A stretch of DNA of 64,000 nt. Origin: CALLMM01 sp964429855 (GTDB lineage: Bacteria > Armatimonadota > Chthonomonadetes > Chthonomonadales > CAJBBX01). Under the pieces are notes generated by a model. It searched no databases. It saw only the letters and a program-made list of their open reading frames with translations, and was not told the DNA's origin. This document shows positions 41,670-48,841 of the stretch, one piece after another (positions within the stretch are counted from its first letter, which is position 1; each line of letters opens with the position of its first letter). The stretch lies in NCBI GenBank assembly GCA_964429855.1, contig CAYSDM010000004.1:1-64000 (forward strand). Reading direction: 5' to 3'. The translations under genes were made by a program, and so were the position numbers.

Positions 41670-42173
41670 TTAACGAAACTTCACATTCATAAATCTCCAG
41701 GATATAGGCGCAACGCCTGTTGCAGGGGCTGGCGCAGGCTCCTGCTCCCCCTCGATCAGATGAAGGCTGCGCATTGAATCGCTGATTCTCTCGAAGGTTA
41801 GCTCAACGGTGCATGAGCCTCCTTTACGCAACTGGGTACGCCTCGGCATTATGCCGATCCCCCGGACATTCAGCAGATGATATTGCGTCCGATTGCGCGG
41901 ATCCACGATGAAGAACGCCTCTTTATGACGGGGAGGCGCAGTTGTTATCCAGGTGTCATTCTCGGCTCTGCAGACCAGAGTCACAATCGTCGCATCTTTC
42001 GTCACGCGGATCTGCGTGATCCTCAGTTCCGGGCTGGTCTCGCACGTCCGATTGACCCGGTAGGTCTTCTCGGCGGTCTGCCCGAAGGCGAGCAGAGACC
42101 AGGCGGCGAGCAGGAAGGCGATCAAGCAGAGCAGAATGGCTGTTCGGCGAGCGTAGTCACTGGCGCTGGTCAT
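41670..42173 (-). CDS. Secreted protein of unknown function
   Basis: 167 residues. Signal peptide about 1-32 (AILLCLIAFLLAAWSLLAFGQ). The mature part is beta-rich: ITQIRVTKDATIVTLVCRA, then FFIVDPRNRTQYHLLNVRGIGI, CTVELTFERI and SMRSLHLIEGEQE. The spacing resembles an Ig-like or DUF4352-like domain, in which a small strand set precedes a 'residue in T.Y.L' strand. Three cysteines in the mature part. SD AGAGGAG precedes the ATG. Not recognised further. Confidence 0.6.
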   Translation of the reverse strand: MTSASDYARRTAILLCLIAFLLAAWSLLAFGQTAEKTYRVNRTCETSPELRITQIRVTKDATIVTLVCRAENDTWITTAPPRHKEAFFIVDPRNRTQYHLLNVRGIGIMPRRTQLRKGGSCTVELTFERISDSMRSLHLIEGEQEPAPAPATGVAPISWRFMNVKFR

Positions 42174-42321
42174 GGGTTATTCTCCTCTCTGTGTAGATGT
42201 CCGACGGGTGGTATGTTTTACACAGCAAGAAGACGGGAAAATCCGCCAGTATTACAGGCTCCCGGTAAATATCGCCGGGTTTTTCATGCGCGCAGCGCAT
42301 GGTGAGGCTATGAGACGAAAA

Positions 42322-42352
42322 AAACAGCGATAGGATCATCCTATCGCTGTTT
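42322..42352 (-). terminator. Rho-independent terminator of the aminotransferase gene
   Basis: A 14-bp perfect stem (42322-42335 / 42339-42352) with a TCA loop. On the minus strand it is followed by a run of seven T, 32 bp after the stop codon at 42384. Confidence 0.93.
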
Positions 42353-42383
42353 CGCGTCAACGAATCTGCCGGATTGTTTATCG

Positions 42384-43661
42384 CTAACCTCCCAGCGCGG
42401 CGTCCACCTTGTTGATCGCCTTCGCCATCAGTTTCGCGTGCTCCTCGGTCATCGCCATATTGAAACCGAAGCGGATGGCGCGATTGAGAATGTCCATCGT
42501 GCGCGGGCACATCTCCCGGTTATAGACGATCTCGCCCTCATATGCGGAGTGATTCCAGACGCTTGCGGACGGATGGTACGCGTTCTTATCCAGAATCGAG
42601 TCCCAGTAGCGGTAGATGTGCCTGTCCGGGAAGCCGTCGTTGTGGGCGGTTCCGCAGTGCAGTCCCTCCGCGGAGAGCGCCTCGCCATATTTCTGCGCCA
42701 TCGCGCCGTCCTGAATCAGGATTGCGCCACTGATGCCGCAGTCGCCTGCCGGGTCGTCCACATGCTGCAGACGATATCCCTTCGGCTCCTCCAGCGCGCA
42801 GAGAAACGCCCGCTTCAAAGCCCGCGTGTGGGTCAGAATGGAGTCGAGCTTACCAAGTTGCACGCATGCCATCGCTCCCAGCAGTTCGCTGGGGCGATAG
42901 CACTGCGCCGAGAAAGGTTTCGTCTCCCAGCCCTCCGTCGCAATCGTTTCGCGCATCCACATTGGCATCGCCGGATCGGAGGCAAAGCAGGAGCGCTCGT
43001 AGACCGCGTAGTCGTCGCTGAAGATCAGTCCGCCCTCGCCGCAGGTCAGAATTTTGAAGTAGTTCAGGCTCCAGGCTCCCGCATCTCCCCAGCTTCCCGC
43101 CATGCGTCCCTTATATTCTCCGCCCAGACACTGCGCGCAGTCCTCAAGCACCTTGAGATCATGCCTGCGGGCAACATCCAGCAGCGCTTCCAGACGCGCC
43201 GGAACGCCCTGCATATGCACGGGGATGATCGCCTTCGTGCGCGGGGTAATCTTCGCCTCGCAGTCCTCGGGCGACATTCCCAGCGAGTCGTCAATCTCCG
43301 CGATGACGGGAACGGCTCCCGCCGCAACCACCGCCGCCGCTGTCGCGATGTAGGTGTAGGCGGGAACGATCACCTCATCGCCGGGACCGATCCCCAGCCC
43401 GATCAAGCCGCAGATCAGAGCGCTGGTGCCGGAGTTTACCATCAGGGCGTGCTTGACGCCGATCTTTGCGCAGGCGTCACGCTCGAATTTGCGCACCTTG
43501 CTCTCCGGGTTGAAGCGGAATAGCTGCCGTTTTCGCAGCATCTCCGTAACCGCCTCGATCTCCTGCTCATCTATCACATTCGCGCCCGGGCCGCCGCCCT
43601 GACCGGGGATCGGTTGGGTGATTGCCGGACTGCCGCCCTCTATCGCCAATCTTTCTGCCAT
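42384..43661 (-). CDS. DegT/DnrJ/EryC1/StrS-family aminotransferase
   Basis: 425 residues from ATG 43661 (AGGAGAG 5 nt upstream); the longer frame to 43817 has no support. PLP-dependent sugar aminotransferase fold. GVKHALMVNSGTSALICGLIG has the cofactor phosphate-binding Ser/Thr. DEVIVPAYTYIATAAAVVAAGAVPV and LKVLEDCAQCLGGEYKGRMAG follow. The PLP Lys is in WSLNYFKILTCGEGGL. The C-terminal domain is complete. Products of the family are amino sugars for surface polysaccharides or natural products; this variant's substrate is not predictable. Cytoplasmic. Confidence 0.92.
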   Translation of the reverse strand: MAERLAIEGGSPAITQPIPGQGGGPGANVIDEQEIEAVTEMLRKRQLFRFNPESKVRKFERDACAKIGVKHALMVNSGTSALICGLIGLGIGPGDEVIVPAYTYIATAAAVVAAGAVPVIAEIDDSLGMSPEDCEAKITPRTKAIIPVHMQGVPARLEALLDVARRHDLKVLEDCAQCLGGEYKGRMAGSWGDAGAWSLNYFKILTCGEGGLIFSDDYAVYERSCFASDPAMPMWMRETIATEGWETKPFSAQCYRPSELLGAMACVQLGKLDSILTHTRALKRAFLCALEEPKGYRLQHVDDPAGDCGISGAILIQDGAMAQKYGEALSAEGLHCGTAHNDGFPDRHIYRYWDSILDKNAYHPSASVWNHSAYEGEIVYNREMCPRTMDILNRAIRFGFNMAMTEEHAKLMAKAINKVDAALGG

Positions 43662-43796
43662 GCTTTCTCTCCTGTGCGCCTGGTCTGCCTCTTCTGCCTT
43701 TTTGAGGACGAATCGGGAGTTTTGTTTTCTACCTGTTTCATTTCGCCATCCACTGACGGGTTCCCTTCCGCTCTGTAATTGGTGAAAAAGTTCCGT

Positions 43797-43831
43797 ATAA
43801 CTACCAGAATCAGCCAATAACTGGTAGTTAT
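43797..43831. promoter_or_regulatory. Inverted repeat, candidate enhancer-binding-protein site
   Basis: ATAACTACCAG (43797-43807) and CTGGTAGTTAT (43821-43831) are a perfect 11-bp inverted repeat, 13 bp apart. They lie about 45-75 bp upstream of the -24 element, a distance used by sigma54 activators. Confidence 0.5.
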
Positions 43832-43873
43832 ATCATCCGGAAGAGTACCGGTTTCCTTCCTGAATCGTGATTC

Positions 43874-43889
43874 AGGCATCCGCTGTGCA
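43874..43889 (+). promoter_or_regulatory. Sigma54-type promoter of PEP-CTERM gene 1
   Basis: AGGCATCCGCTGTGCA has the invariant GG and GC at correct spacing and GGCAT/TGCA in common with consensus, but three deviations. It overlaps an 8-bp palindrome CCTGAATC-GT-GATTCAGG (43859-43876). The better match before the second PEP-CTERM gene supports it. Confidence 0.5.
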
Positions 43890-43983
43890 GCATGAGTCAG
43901 TGTACGCGCGCTTTTATTCCCTGCGCCGATCACTTACATCCAACACAGAGGCAGAAAGCCTCGATTACAGAGAGGAAGGATCC

Positions 43984-44661
43984 ATGTTCAACACACGTCG
44001 TATCTCTGTGGCAGCGTTCCTGAGCGCGCTGCTCGCCCTCACCGCCTCCGTCGCTCTGGCGGACACGACCGTCAAGCCCGCCGACGCCATCCCGGCTGTC
44101 GCTGTATCACCCGCTTTTGGTTCGGTGGTAATCGGCGGCATTGCCACGACCCAGTACGCTCATCTGGGACTGATCCTCAGTGACCGGGGGGCGGCAGGAC
44201 CCTCCGTTCCGACCGCCATCTTCAGCGATCCCCCGCTTGCCTGGGGCGGCGTTAACGCCTCCGGGATAGTAGACCTGGTCTCCCCGGTGGATGGCCGGTT
44301 CGTCTGCCCCGGCTCGATGATTGACGCGCTGACCGACATGGTGGAGGTTGAGGTCGGATTTTCGGCTGCAGGCAGCCTGACCCTTTACGTCTACGGCTCG
44401 GACGGCAGCCTGCTCTCTTCCAAGGTAAACGGTCTGGACGGGTTTGGACCCAATGGACGCACCTTGATTAAAATCTCCCGCACCTCCAAGGACATCGCCT
44501 CCTTCCGCGTTGACGGAGCCGACACCTGGGGCATGAACCAGATCACCTTTGGCGATCTGGACTGCAACGGCGGCCCGGAAGTGCCGGAGCCGGGAACCCT
44601 CGCCATGCTGGTCGGTTCCGGACTGGCGGGCAGCGTGATCTTCCTTCGCCGCCGCAAATAG
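43984..44661 (+). CDS. PEP-CTERM sorted surface protein 1
   Basis: 225 residues from ATG 43984 (AGGAAGGA just upstream). Signal peptide 1-26 (RRISVAAFLSALLALTASVALA). The mature beta-rich domain has an exported carbohydrate-binding-like look (VGFSAAGSLTLYVYGSDG, SFRVDGADTWGMNQITFGDLD). The C-terminal sorting signal is PEVPEPGT, a hydrophobic helix (LAMLVGSGLAGSVIFL) and RRRK. PEP-CTERM proteins are processed by an exosortase (EpsH/XrtA type), not in this window, and placed at the surface, often with exopolysaccharide. Preceded by a sigma54-like promoter and followed by a strong terminator. Confidence 0.9.
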   Translation: MFNTRRISVAAFLSALLALTASVALADTTVKPADAIPAVAVSPAFGSVVIGGIATTQYAHLGLILSDRGAAGPSVPTAIFSDPPLAWGGVNASGIVDLVSPVDGRFVCPGSMIDALTDMVEVEVGFSAAGSLTLYVYGSDGSLLSSKVNGLDGFGPNGRTLIKISRTSKDIASFRVDGADTWGMNQITFGDLDCNGGPEVPEPGTLAMLVGSGLAGSVIFLRRRK

Positions 44662-44710
44662 GACCGCATCCTGCCGGATTGCAGGTTCACATAACTCACG
44701 CCGCACGACT

Positions 44711-44729
44711 GGCAGGTTGTTAACCTGCC
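44711..44729. other. 8-bp inverted repeat
   Basis: GGCAGGTT-GTT-AACCTGCC, a tight hairpin between the PEP-CTERM stop and the terminator. Confidence 0.6.
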
Positions 44730-44736
44730 CCTACTT

Positions 44737-44765
44737 GCCCCCGGCAGATTCCGGGGGCTTTTTTT
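44737..44765 (+). terminator. Rho-independent terminator of PEP-CTERM gene 1
   Basis: GCCCCCGG (44737-44744) / CCGGGGGC (44751-44758), 6-nt loop, then seven T. Confidence 0.93.
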
Positions 44766-44860
44766 CAAACTTTCTGGCGCAGGGTTTCCGGGGCAAATCG
44801 CGAACTATTATGCAGGCGGCAGCCATAGACCGCTAACCACCATGAAAAGGACCTGAAGAG

Positions 44861-45910
44861 ATGGCTAAGACTCTGAAAGTAGGCGTGATCGGCGTGGGCG
44901 GAATCGCCAACGTACACTTCCCCGGCTGGAAAGAGAGTCCCCATGCGGAACTGGTCGCGCTCTCCGATCTGGACGCCGCGACCCTCAAGCGGGTAGGAGA
45001 GGCGCAGGGCGTTTCGCAGCTCTACGAGAAACCGGAAGACCTGATCGCCAGTAAAGAGATAGATATTGTGGATATCTGCACGCCCAATATGTACCATCAG
45101 CCGCTGGCGGTGGCGGCGCTGGAGGCGGGCAAGCATGTGATCTGCGAGAAGCCGCTCGCTCCCACTCCCGCCGACATTCTGAAGATGATCGAAGCCCGCG
45201 ATAAGAGCGGCAAGCTGCTGATGACCGCGCAGCACTTTCGTTTCGAGGGCAGTTCCCGCGCCCTCAAGGCGGAGATTGATCGCGGAGTTTTAGGGAATGT
45301 CTATCATGCGCGAAGCTGGATGCTGCGCCGATCTGGCGCGCCGACCCGTCCAGGCTTTATTCAAAAGAAACACAGCGGCGGCGGTCCCTGCATAGATATC
45401 GGCGTGCATATCCTCGACCTGACGCTCTGGATGATGGGACATCCAAGACCTGTCTCCGTCTCCGGCATTACGCAGGCGAAGCTGTCGAAACTTCCGGGAG
45501 CCTTCAGCAACTGGGGCGGCCCGATCCCGGACAGCTTCGATGTGGAGGAGTTTGCCGCCGCGTTCGTGCGTTTCAACAACGGCGCGACGCTCGTGCTGGA
45601 GGTGAGCTGGCTGCTGAACCACAAGACGACCGGTGAAGATATGCAGATGTGGCTCTATGGCGATAAGGGCGGGGCGCACTGGCCCGTCAACGAGCTTCTC
45701 TTCACCAACAATGAGACGCGCCAGCATATGAACGTCCAGTTGACCAATAAAGAGAGCGGCGCGCCGCATGCGAAGGAGTGCATGGCGTTTGCAGAGGCGG
45801 TCGCCAACGGACTGCCCTCGCCCGTTCCGGCAGAGCAGTCGCTGGATGTCATCACGATTCTGGACGGTCTGTATCGCAGTGCGGCGGTCGGCAAGGAGAT
45901 CGCGTTGTAA
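44861..45910 (+). CDS. Gfo/Idh/MocA-family oxidoreductase
   Basis: 349 residues, NAD(P)-dependent sugar or inositol dehydrogenase type. The N-terminal Rossmann fold starts KVGVIGVGGIANVHFPGW. DIVDICTPNMYHQPLAVAAL precedes the cofactor/catalytic CEKPLAPT. The C-terminal alpha/beta domain has GGGPCIDIGVHILDLTLWMMG (conserved His) and a substrate face built by a beta sheet. Cytoplasmic, no signal or Tat motif. AAAAGGA lies upstream of the ATG. The specific sugar is unknown. Confidence 0.9.
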   Translation: MAKTLKVGVIGVGGIANVHFPGWKESPHAELVALSDLDAATLKRVGEAQGVSQLYEKPEDLIASKEIDIVDICTPNMYHQPLAVAALEAGKHVICEKPLAPTPADILKMIEARDKSGKLLMTAQHFRFEGSSRALKAEIDRGVLGNVYHARSWMLRRSGAPTRPGFIQKKHSGGGPCIDIGVHILDLTLWMMGHPRPVSVSGITQAKLSKLPGAFSNWGGPIPDSFDVEEFAAAFVRFNNGATLVLEVSWLLNHKTTGEDMQMWLYGDKGGAHWPVNELLFTNNETRQHMNVQLTNKESGAPHAKECMAFAEAVANGLPSPVPAEQSLDVITILDGLYRSAAVGKEIAL

Positions 45911-45959
45911 TCTAAGCCGCCGACAAGCAGCCTTTCCTCATATCCAGATAGACAGGCAC

Positions 45960-46005
45960 GACCGGGCGCAGCTAAAAGGGAGATTCATGGTAGCTGCGCC
46001 CGGTC
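45960..46005 (+). promoter_or_regulatory. 15-bp hairpin with an SD and ATG in and beside the loop
   Basis: GACCGGGCGCAGCTA (45960-45974) pairs perfectly with TAGCTGCGCCCGGTC (45991-46005). The 16-nt loop carries AAAGGGAG and the ATG at 45987, in frame with the HEAT gene. No T-run follows. It may be a 3'-end hairpin for the oxidoreductase or a translational switch. Confidence 0.6.
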
Positions 46006-46052
46006 TATATTCACCGGGAGTCCTGTATAAACCGGAGAAGAGACATACCACG

Positions 46053-46859
46053 ATGGAGAACCACGTCTTAAAACGTCTCTGTCTGGATTTGAAAAAGCGA
46101 GATGCCTCCGTCAGAATCCGCGCGGCAGAGGCGCTGGTTCAGGTCGGCTTTGAGGCGGTCGAACCGCTGTGCGAGGCGCTCTTTTCGATTCAGAGTTATG
46201 TGCGCTGGACGGCGGCAGAGGCGCTCGGACAGATCGGCGATACGCGCGCGGTCGCGCCTCTATGCGAGCTTCTGGCGGATCGCGACAGCGATGTTCGCCG
46301 CGTGGCGATTGAGGCGCTGGAGAGGATCGGCGACCCGGCAGCGGTAGAGCCTCTCTGCCATGCGGTTCAGGATTCCGACTGGAAGGTTCGTATGCGCGCC
46401 GTTCGCGCCCTGGAGCAGTCAGGCGATCTTCGCGCCGTGAAGCCGCTGTGCGAGGCGCTGTCTTCGGCGGATGAGGAGATGGCGGCGATCCTCGGGAAGG
46501 CGCTGACGACGCTGGCAGATGATCTGGATCCGGGAACTATCGTCTCGGATGTGAGGATGTCTCCTCAACGGCGCGCTGAAACCTGGTACGCGCTTCAGAG
46601 CGTCCGCATCCAGCGCCGTCCGATACTTCGCCTTCCTGATCTGCTCGACTACTGTCAGGAACTGCGCGCCGATACTACTTTGAGGCTGCATGACGCGGCA
46701 GAAGAGATGCTTCGTTACCTGACTCTCGGACGCCCCACCCTCCGCGATCCCTCCTCTGACTCCGCGACGCTGCTGCGTCCCGCCACCGGACCGGATGAAC
46801 CGGCAAATCCCGATATCCTCCTGCGTCCCTCCTCTTCACCGGAAGACATCTCCGGGTAA
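46053..46859 (+). CDS. HEAT-repeat (PBS lyase-like) protein
   Basis: 268 residues from ATG 46053; an in-frame ATG at 45987, with SD inside the hairpin loop, would add 22 residues unlike HEAT sequence. The core has four to five HEAT repeats with the usual IGD..AV.PL spacing: VRIRAAEALVQVGFEAVEPL, VRWTAAEALGQIGDTRAVAPL, VRRVAIEALERIGDPAAVEPL and VRMRAVRALEQSGDLRAVKPL. The C-terminal 100 residues are Pro/Ser-rich and low in structure. Cytoplasmic protein-binding scaffold. Partner unknown. Confidence 0.82.
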   Translation: MENHVLKRLCLDLKKRDASVRIRAAEALVQVGFEAVEPLCEALFSIQSYVRWTAAEALGQIGDTRAVAPLCELLADRDSDVRRVAIEALERIGDPAAVEPLCHAVQDSDWKVRMRAVRALEQSGDLRAVKPLCEALSSADEEMAAILGKALTTLADDLDPGTIVSDVRMSPQRRAETWYALQSVRIQRRPILRLPDLLDYCQELRADTTLRLHDAAEEMLRYLTLGRPTLRDPSSDSATLLRPATGPDEPANPDILLRPSSSPEDISG

Positions 46860-46897
46860 ATATCCTGTTATTTGTACTGGTTTTTTCTCGCGTTGTT

Positions 46898-46911
46898 GAT
46901 GGAATTCCATC
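46898..46911. promoter_or_regulatory. 14-bp palindrome directly upstream of a sigma54 promoter
   Basis: GATGGAATTCCATC is perfectly palindromic and ends on the base before the TGGCAT -24 element. The first PEP-CTERM promoter has an analogous (different) palindrome overlapping its -24 element. Confidence 0.55.
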
Positions 46912-46927
46912 TGGCATAAAACTTGCA
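46912..46927 (+). promoter_or_regulatory. Sigma54 (RpoN) promoter of PEP-CTERM gene 2
   Basis: TGGCATAAAACTTGCA matches TGGCAYRNNNNTTGCW at every defined position. Start expected near 46938, about 50 bp before the ATG at 46989. Confidence 0.85.
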
Positions 46928-46988
46928 GGTAGTTATACTGGATGAGTGGTCTTTTCACTCTATCACGACTGAAAAGGAGCCAAACCCT

Positions 46989-47708
46989 ATGCGTCGTCTC
47001 CTTATACTACTGGGGGCATTCTCTCTACTGGCAGCGGTCAGCATGCGCCCGGCCCTGGCGCAGTACACGGTCTACTCTGATCGAACAACGTTCGAAGCCG
47101 GTCTGGGACCGGTCACCGTGGAAGATTTTACCGATTCTGCCCACTTCCCGATTGCGAGCGGCATCCTCAACACGTTTACGGATGAGGCGGTAGATTTCGG
47201 CAGCCCGATCAAACCCGGCGACATCAAGCCCGGCGTCACCTACTCGCGTCCAGTTGGCGAGTCGTTCTTCTTCAACATTGATGCCGGCGGCGGGTACACC
47301 GGCGGGTTCCTGGATGGGTTCAATCAGGATGGCGACAATCCTCCCCTGACCGTCACCTTCGACGGTCCGGTGAAGGGATTCGGGTTCAACACCAATATAC
47401 TGATGGGAACCCGATTCGTGGTGGATGTCTTTACGGCGGGCGGTTTGCTGGGTTCGCTGGAGGTCGCCGTGGATCAGATCTCTGCCCCGGTTCAGTTCTT
47501 CGGAGTGATCAGCGACGAGCAGAACATCACCAAAGCGGTCATTACCGGCTTCGGCGATGGTTCTTTCCGTTTTTCTCTGGACAACTTCACCTTCTCAGAG
47601 GTGGGAGGAAACGGCGGTCCCGAGGTTCCGGAGCCGGGAACGATGGCGATGCTGGCGGGAGCCGGTTTCGCGGGAAGCCTCTTCCTGATCCGACGCCGTC
47701 GCAAATAA
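46989..47708 (+). CDS. PEP-CTERM sorted surface protein 2
   Basis: 239 residues from ATG 46989 (AAAGGAG 9 nt upstream). Signal peptide 1-25 (LLILLGAFSLLAAVSMRPALA). The beta-rich mature domain has DGPVKGFGFNTNILMGTRFV, TAGGLLGSLEVAVDQISAP and DGSFRFSLDNFTFSE, a pattern common in PEP-CTERM proteins with a jelly-roll-like fold. Sorting tail PEVPEPGT, helix AMLAGAGFAGSLFLI, then RRRRK. The promoter is a perfect sigma54 site. A strong terminator follows. Confidence 0.92.
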   Translation: MRRLLILLGAFSLLAAVSMRPALAQYTVYSDRTTFEAGLGPVTVEDFTDSAHFPIASGILNTFTDEAVDFGSPIKPGDIKPGVTYSRPVGESFFFNIDAGGGYTGGFLDGFNQDGDNPPLTVTFDGPVKGFGFNTNILMGTRFVVDVFTAGGLLGSLEVAVDQISAPVQFFGVISDEQNITKAVITGFGDGSFRFSLDNFTFSEVGGNGGPEVPEPGTMAMLAGAGFAGSLFLIRRRRK

Positions 47709-47728
47709 GCGCTTTTCCCCTGGCGTTT

Positions 47729-47762
47729 AAGCCCCCTGCTGAAGGTAAGCAGGGGGCTTTTC
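47729..47762. terminator. Bidirectional terminator
   Basis: AAGCCCCCTGCT (47729-47740) / AGCAGGGGGCTT (47748-47759), 7-nt loop, then TTT. It ends the PEP-CTERM gene and faces the stop of the minus-strand oxidoreductase at 47774. Confidence 0.88.
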
Positions 47763-47773
47763 GTCGGTTCCGA

Positions 47774-48838
47774 TTATCCGGCGCGGAATGCCGTTTGACG
47801 CATCGAGGGCGGAGACTCAAAACGCCAGGGCTGCGCGAGTCCCAGCCCGCGCAGATCGGCGACGGCTCCACGATCCTCCGCCTCATAGAGCCGCCAGATG
47901 ACGCGCAATCCCTGAAGGCTCTCCGGTCCGTTCGTCAGCGGCGTTGTGCCGCTCTGGATACAGTCCAGGAAGTGAGACATCTCTCGATCCGCGTATTTGC
48001 TGGTGGATTCGGTCTGCAGCAGAAGCTCCTCTCTCCCTCCCTGAAGCAGAGTCAGACGCCCTTTATTGAAGTCCGCCTCAAGCATCCCCTCCGTACACTG
48101 GGCATGGAAGGCGTATCCGAGGCGCGACCCTTTCGCGCCCCAGGTTGCCCCGTGATAGCCCACCGCCCCGCTCTCGAATTTCAGAAAGAGATCGCTGGTT
48201 CCCTCGCGCTCCATCCAGGGCGTTCCGAAGTTCGTGCCGATATGCGCCCCTGCCACGGGATCGCCCAGGTAGTGGAGCAGAATATCCACATAGTGGCAGC
48301 CATGACTGAAAAGCTGTCCGCCCCCCAGTGTGGCGACATGATGCGCCCAGGTTCCTTCCGGGAATCGCGTGTACTGCTCCGTCCAGAGGGAGACGTGGAA
48401 TGCCTCCCCGTATCGGCGGGTCTCGATCAACTCTTTCATTGCGAGAGTCAGCGGATGGTATCGCATACAGTAGGCGACCATCAGAACGGTTCCCTGCCGC
48501 TCCGCCTCCTCAATCAGATCCAGGCACTCACGCTCGCTGTTCGCCAGCGGCTTCTCCATCAGCAGATGCTTGCCGGCTTTCAGGCACTCCATGCCAATAG
48601 GGTAATGGGTATGGTGGGGGGTGGCGATCAGAACTGCGTCGCAGTGGGGAAGGACATCGCGATAATCCGCAGCCGCTACCTTTGCGCCCGCCACCTCCGC
48701 CGCCTGCTGTGCGCGATCCAGCGCCACATCGCAGGTCGCCGTCACCTCCATGCGAGACGCCTGATTGTCAAACTGCGCTCGATGCATCTGCGAGATGCCG
48801 CCGCAGCCGATCATGGCAAGCCGTATCTTTTCACGCAT
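47774..48838 (-). CDS. Gfo/Idh/MocA-family oxidoreductase (second)
   Basis: 354 residues. Rossmann N-terminus IRLAMIGCGGISQMHRAQF, DAVLIATPHHTHYPIGMECL, then MEKPLANSERECLDL (EKP motif). The C-terminal domain has LGGGQLFSHGCHYVDILLHYLG with the conserved His. GGAG lies 9 nt before the ATG, which is 3 nt after the stop of the upstream HEAT gene, so the two are co-transcribed. Differs clearly from the oxidoreductase at 44861 and is not a recent duplicate. Confidence 0.9.
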   Translation of the reverse strand: MREKIRLAMIGCGGISQMHRAQFDNQASRMEVTATCDVALDRAQQAAEVAGAKVAAADYRDVLPHCDAVLIATPHHTHYPIGMECLKAGKHLLMEKPLANSERECLDLIEEAERQGTVLMVAYCMRYHPLTLAMKELIETRRYGEAFHVSLWTEQYTRFPEGTWAHHVATLGGGQLFSHGCHYVDILLHYLGDPVAGAHIGTNFGTPWMEREGTSDLFLKFESGAVGYHGATWGAKGSRLGYAFHAQCTEGMLEADFNKGRLTLLQGGREELLLQTESTSKYADREMSHFLDCIQSGTTPLTNGPESLQGLRVIWRLYEAEDRGAVADLRGLGLAQPWRFESPPSMRQTAFRAG

Positions 48839-48841
48839 CTC

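Larger units (their letters stand above)
43662..43983. other. 322-bp divergent regulatory region of the first PEP-CTERM gene
   Basis: Contains an 11-bp inverted repeat ATAACTACCAG / CTGGTAGTTAT (43797-43807, 43821-43831), an 8-bp palindrome (43859-43876) and the sigma54-type promoter at 43874-43889. No gene of its own. Confidence 0.6.

Noticed and set aside
42438..43523. 361-codon plus-strand frame over the aminotransferase
   Set aside because: Antisense shadow; the minus-strand gene has the PLP-Lys motif.
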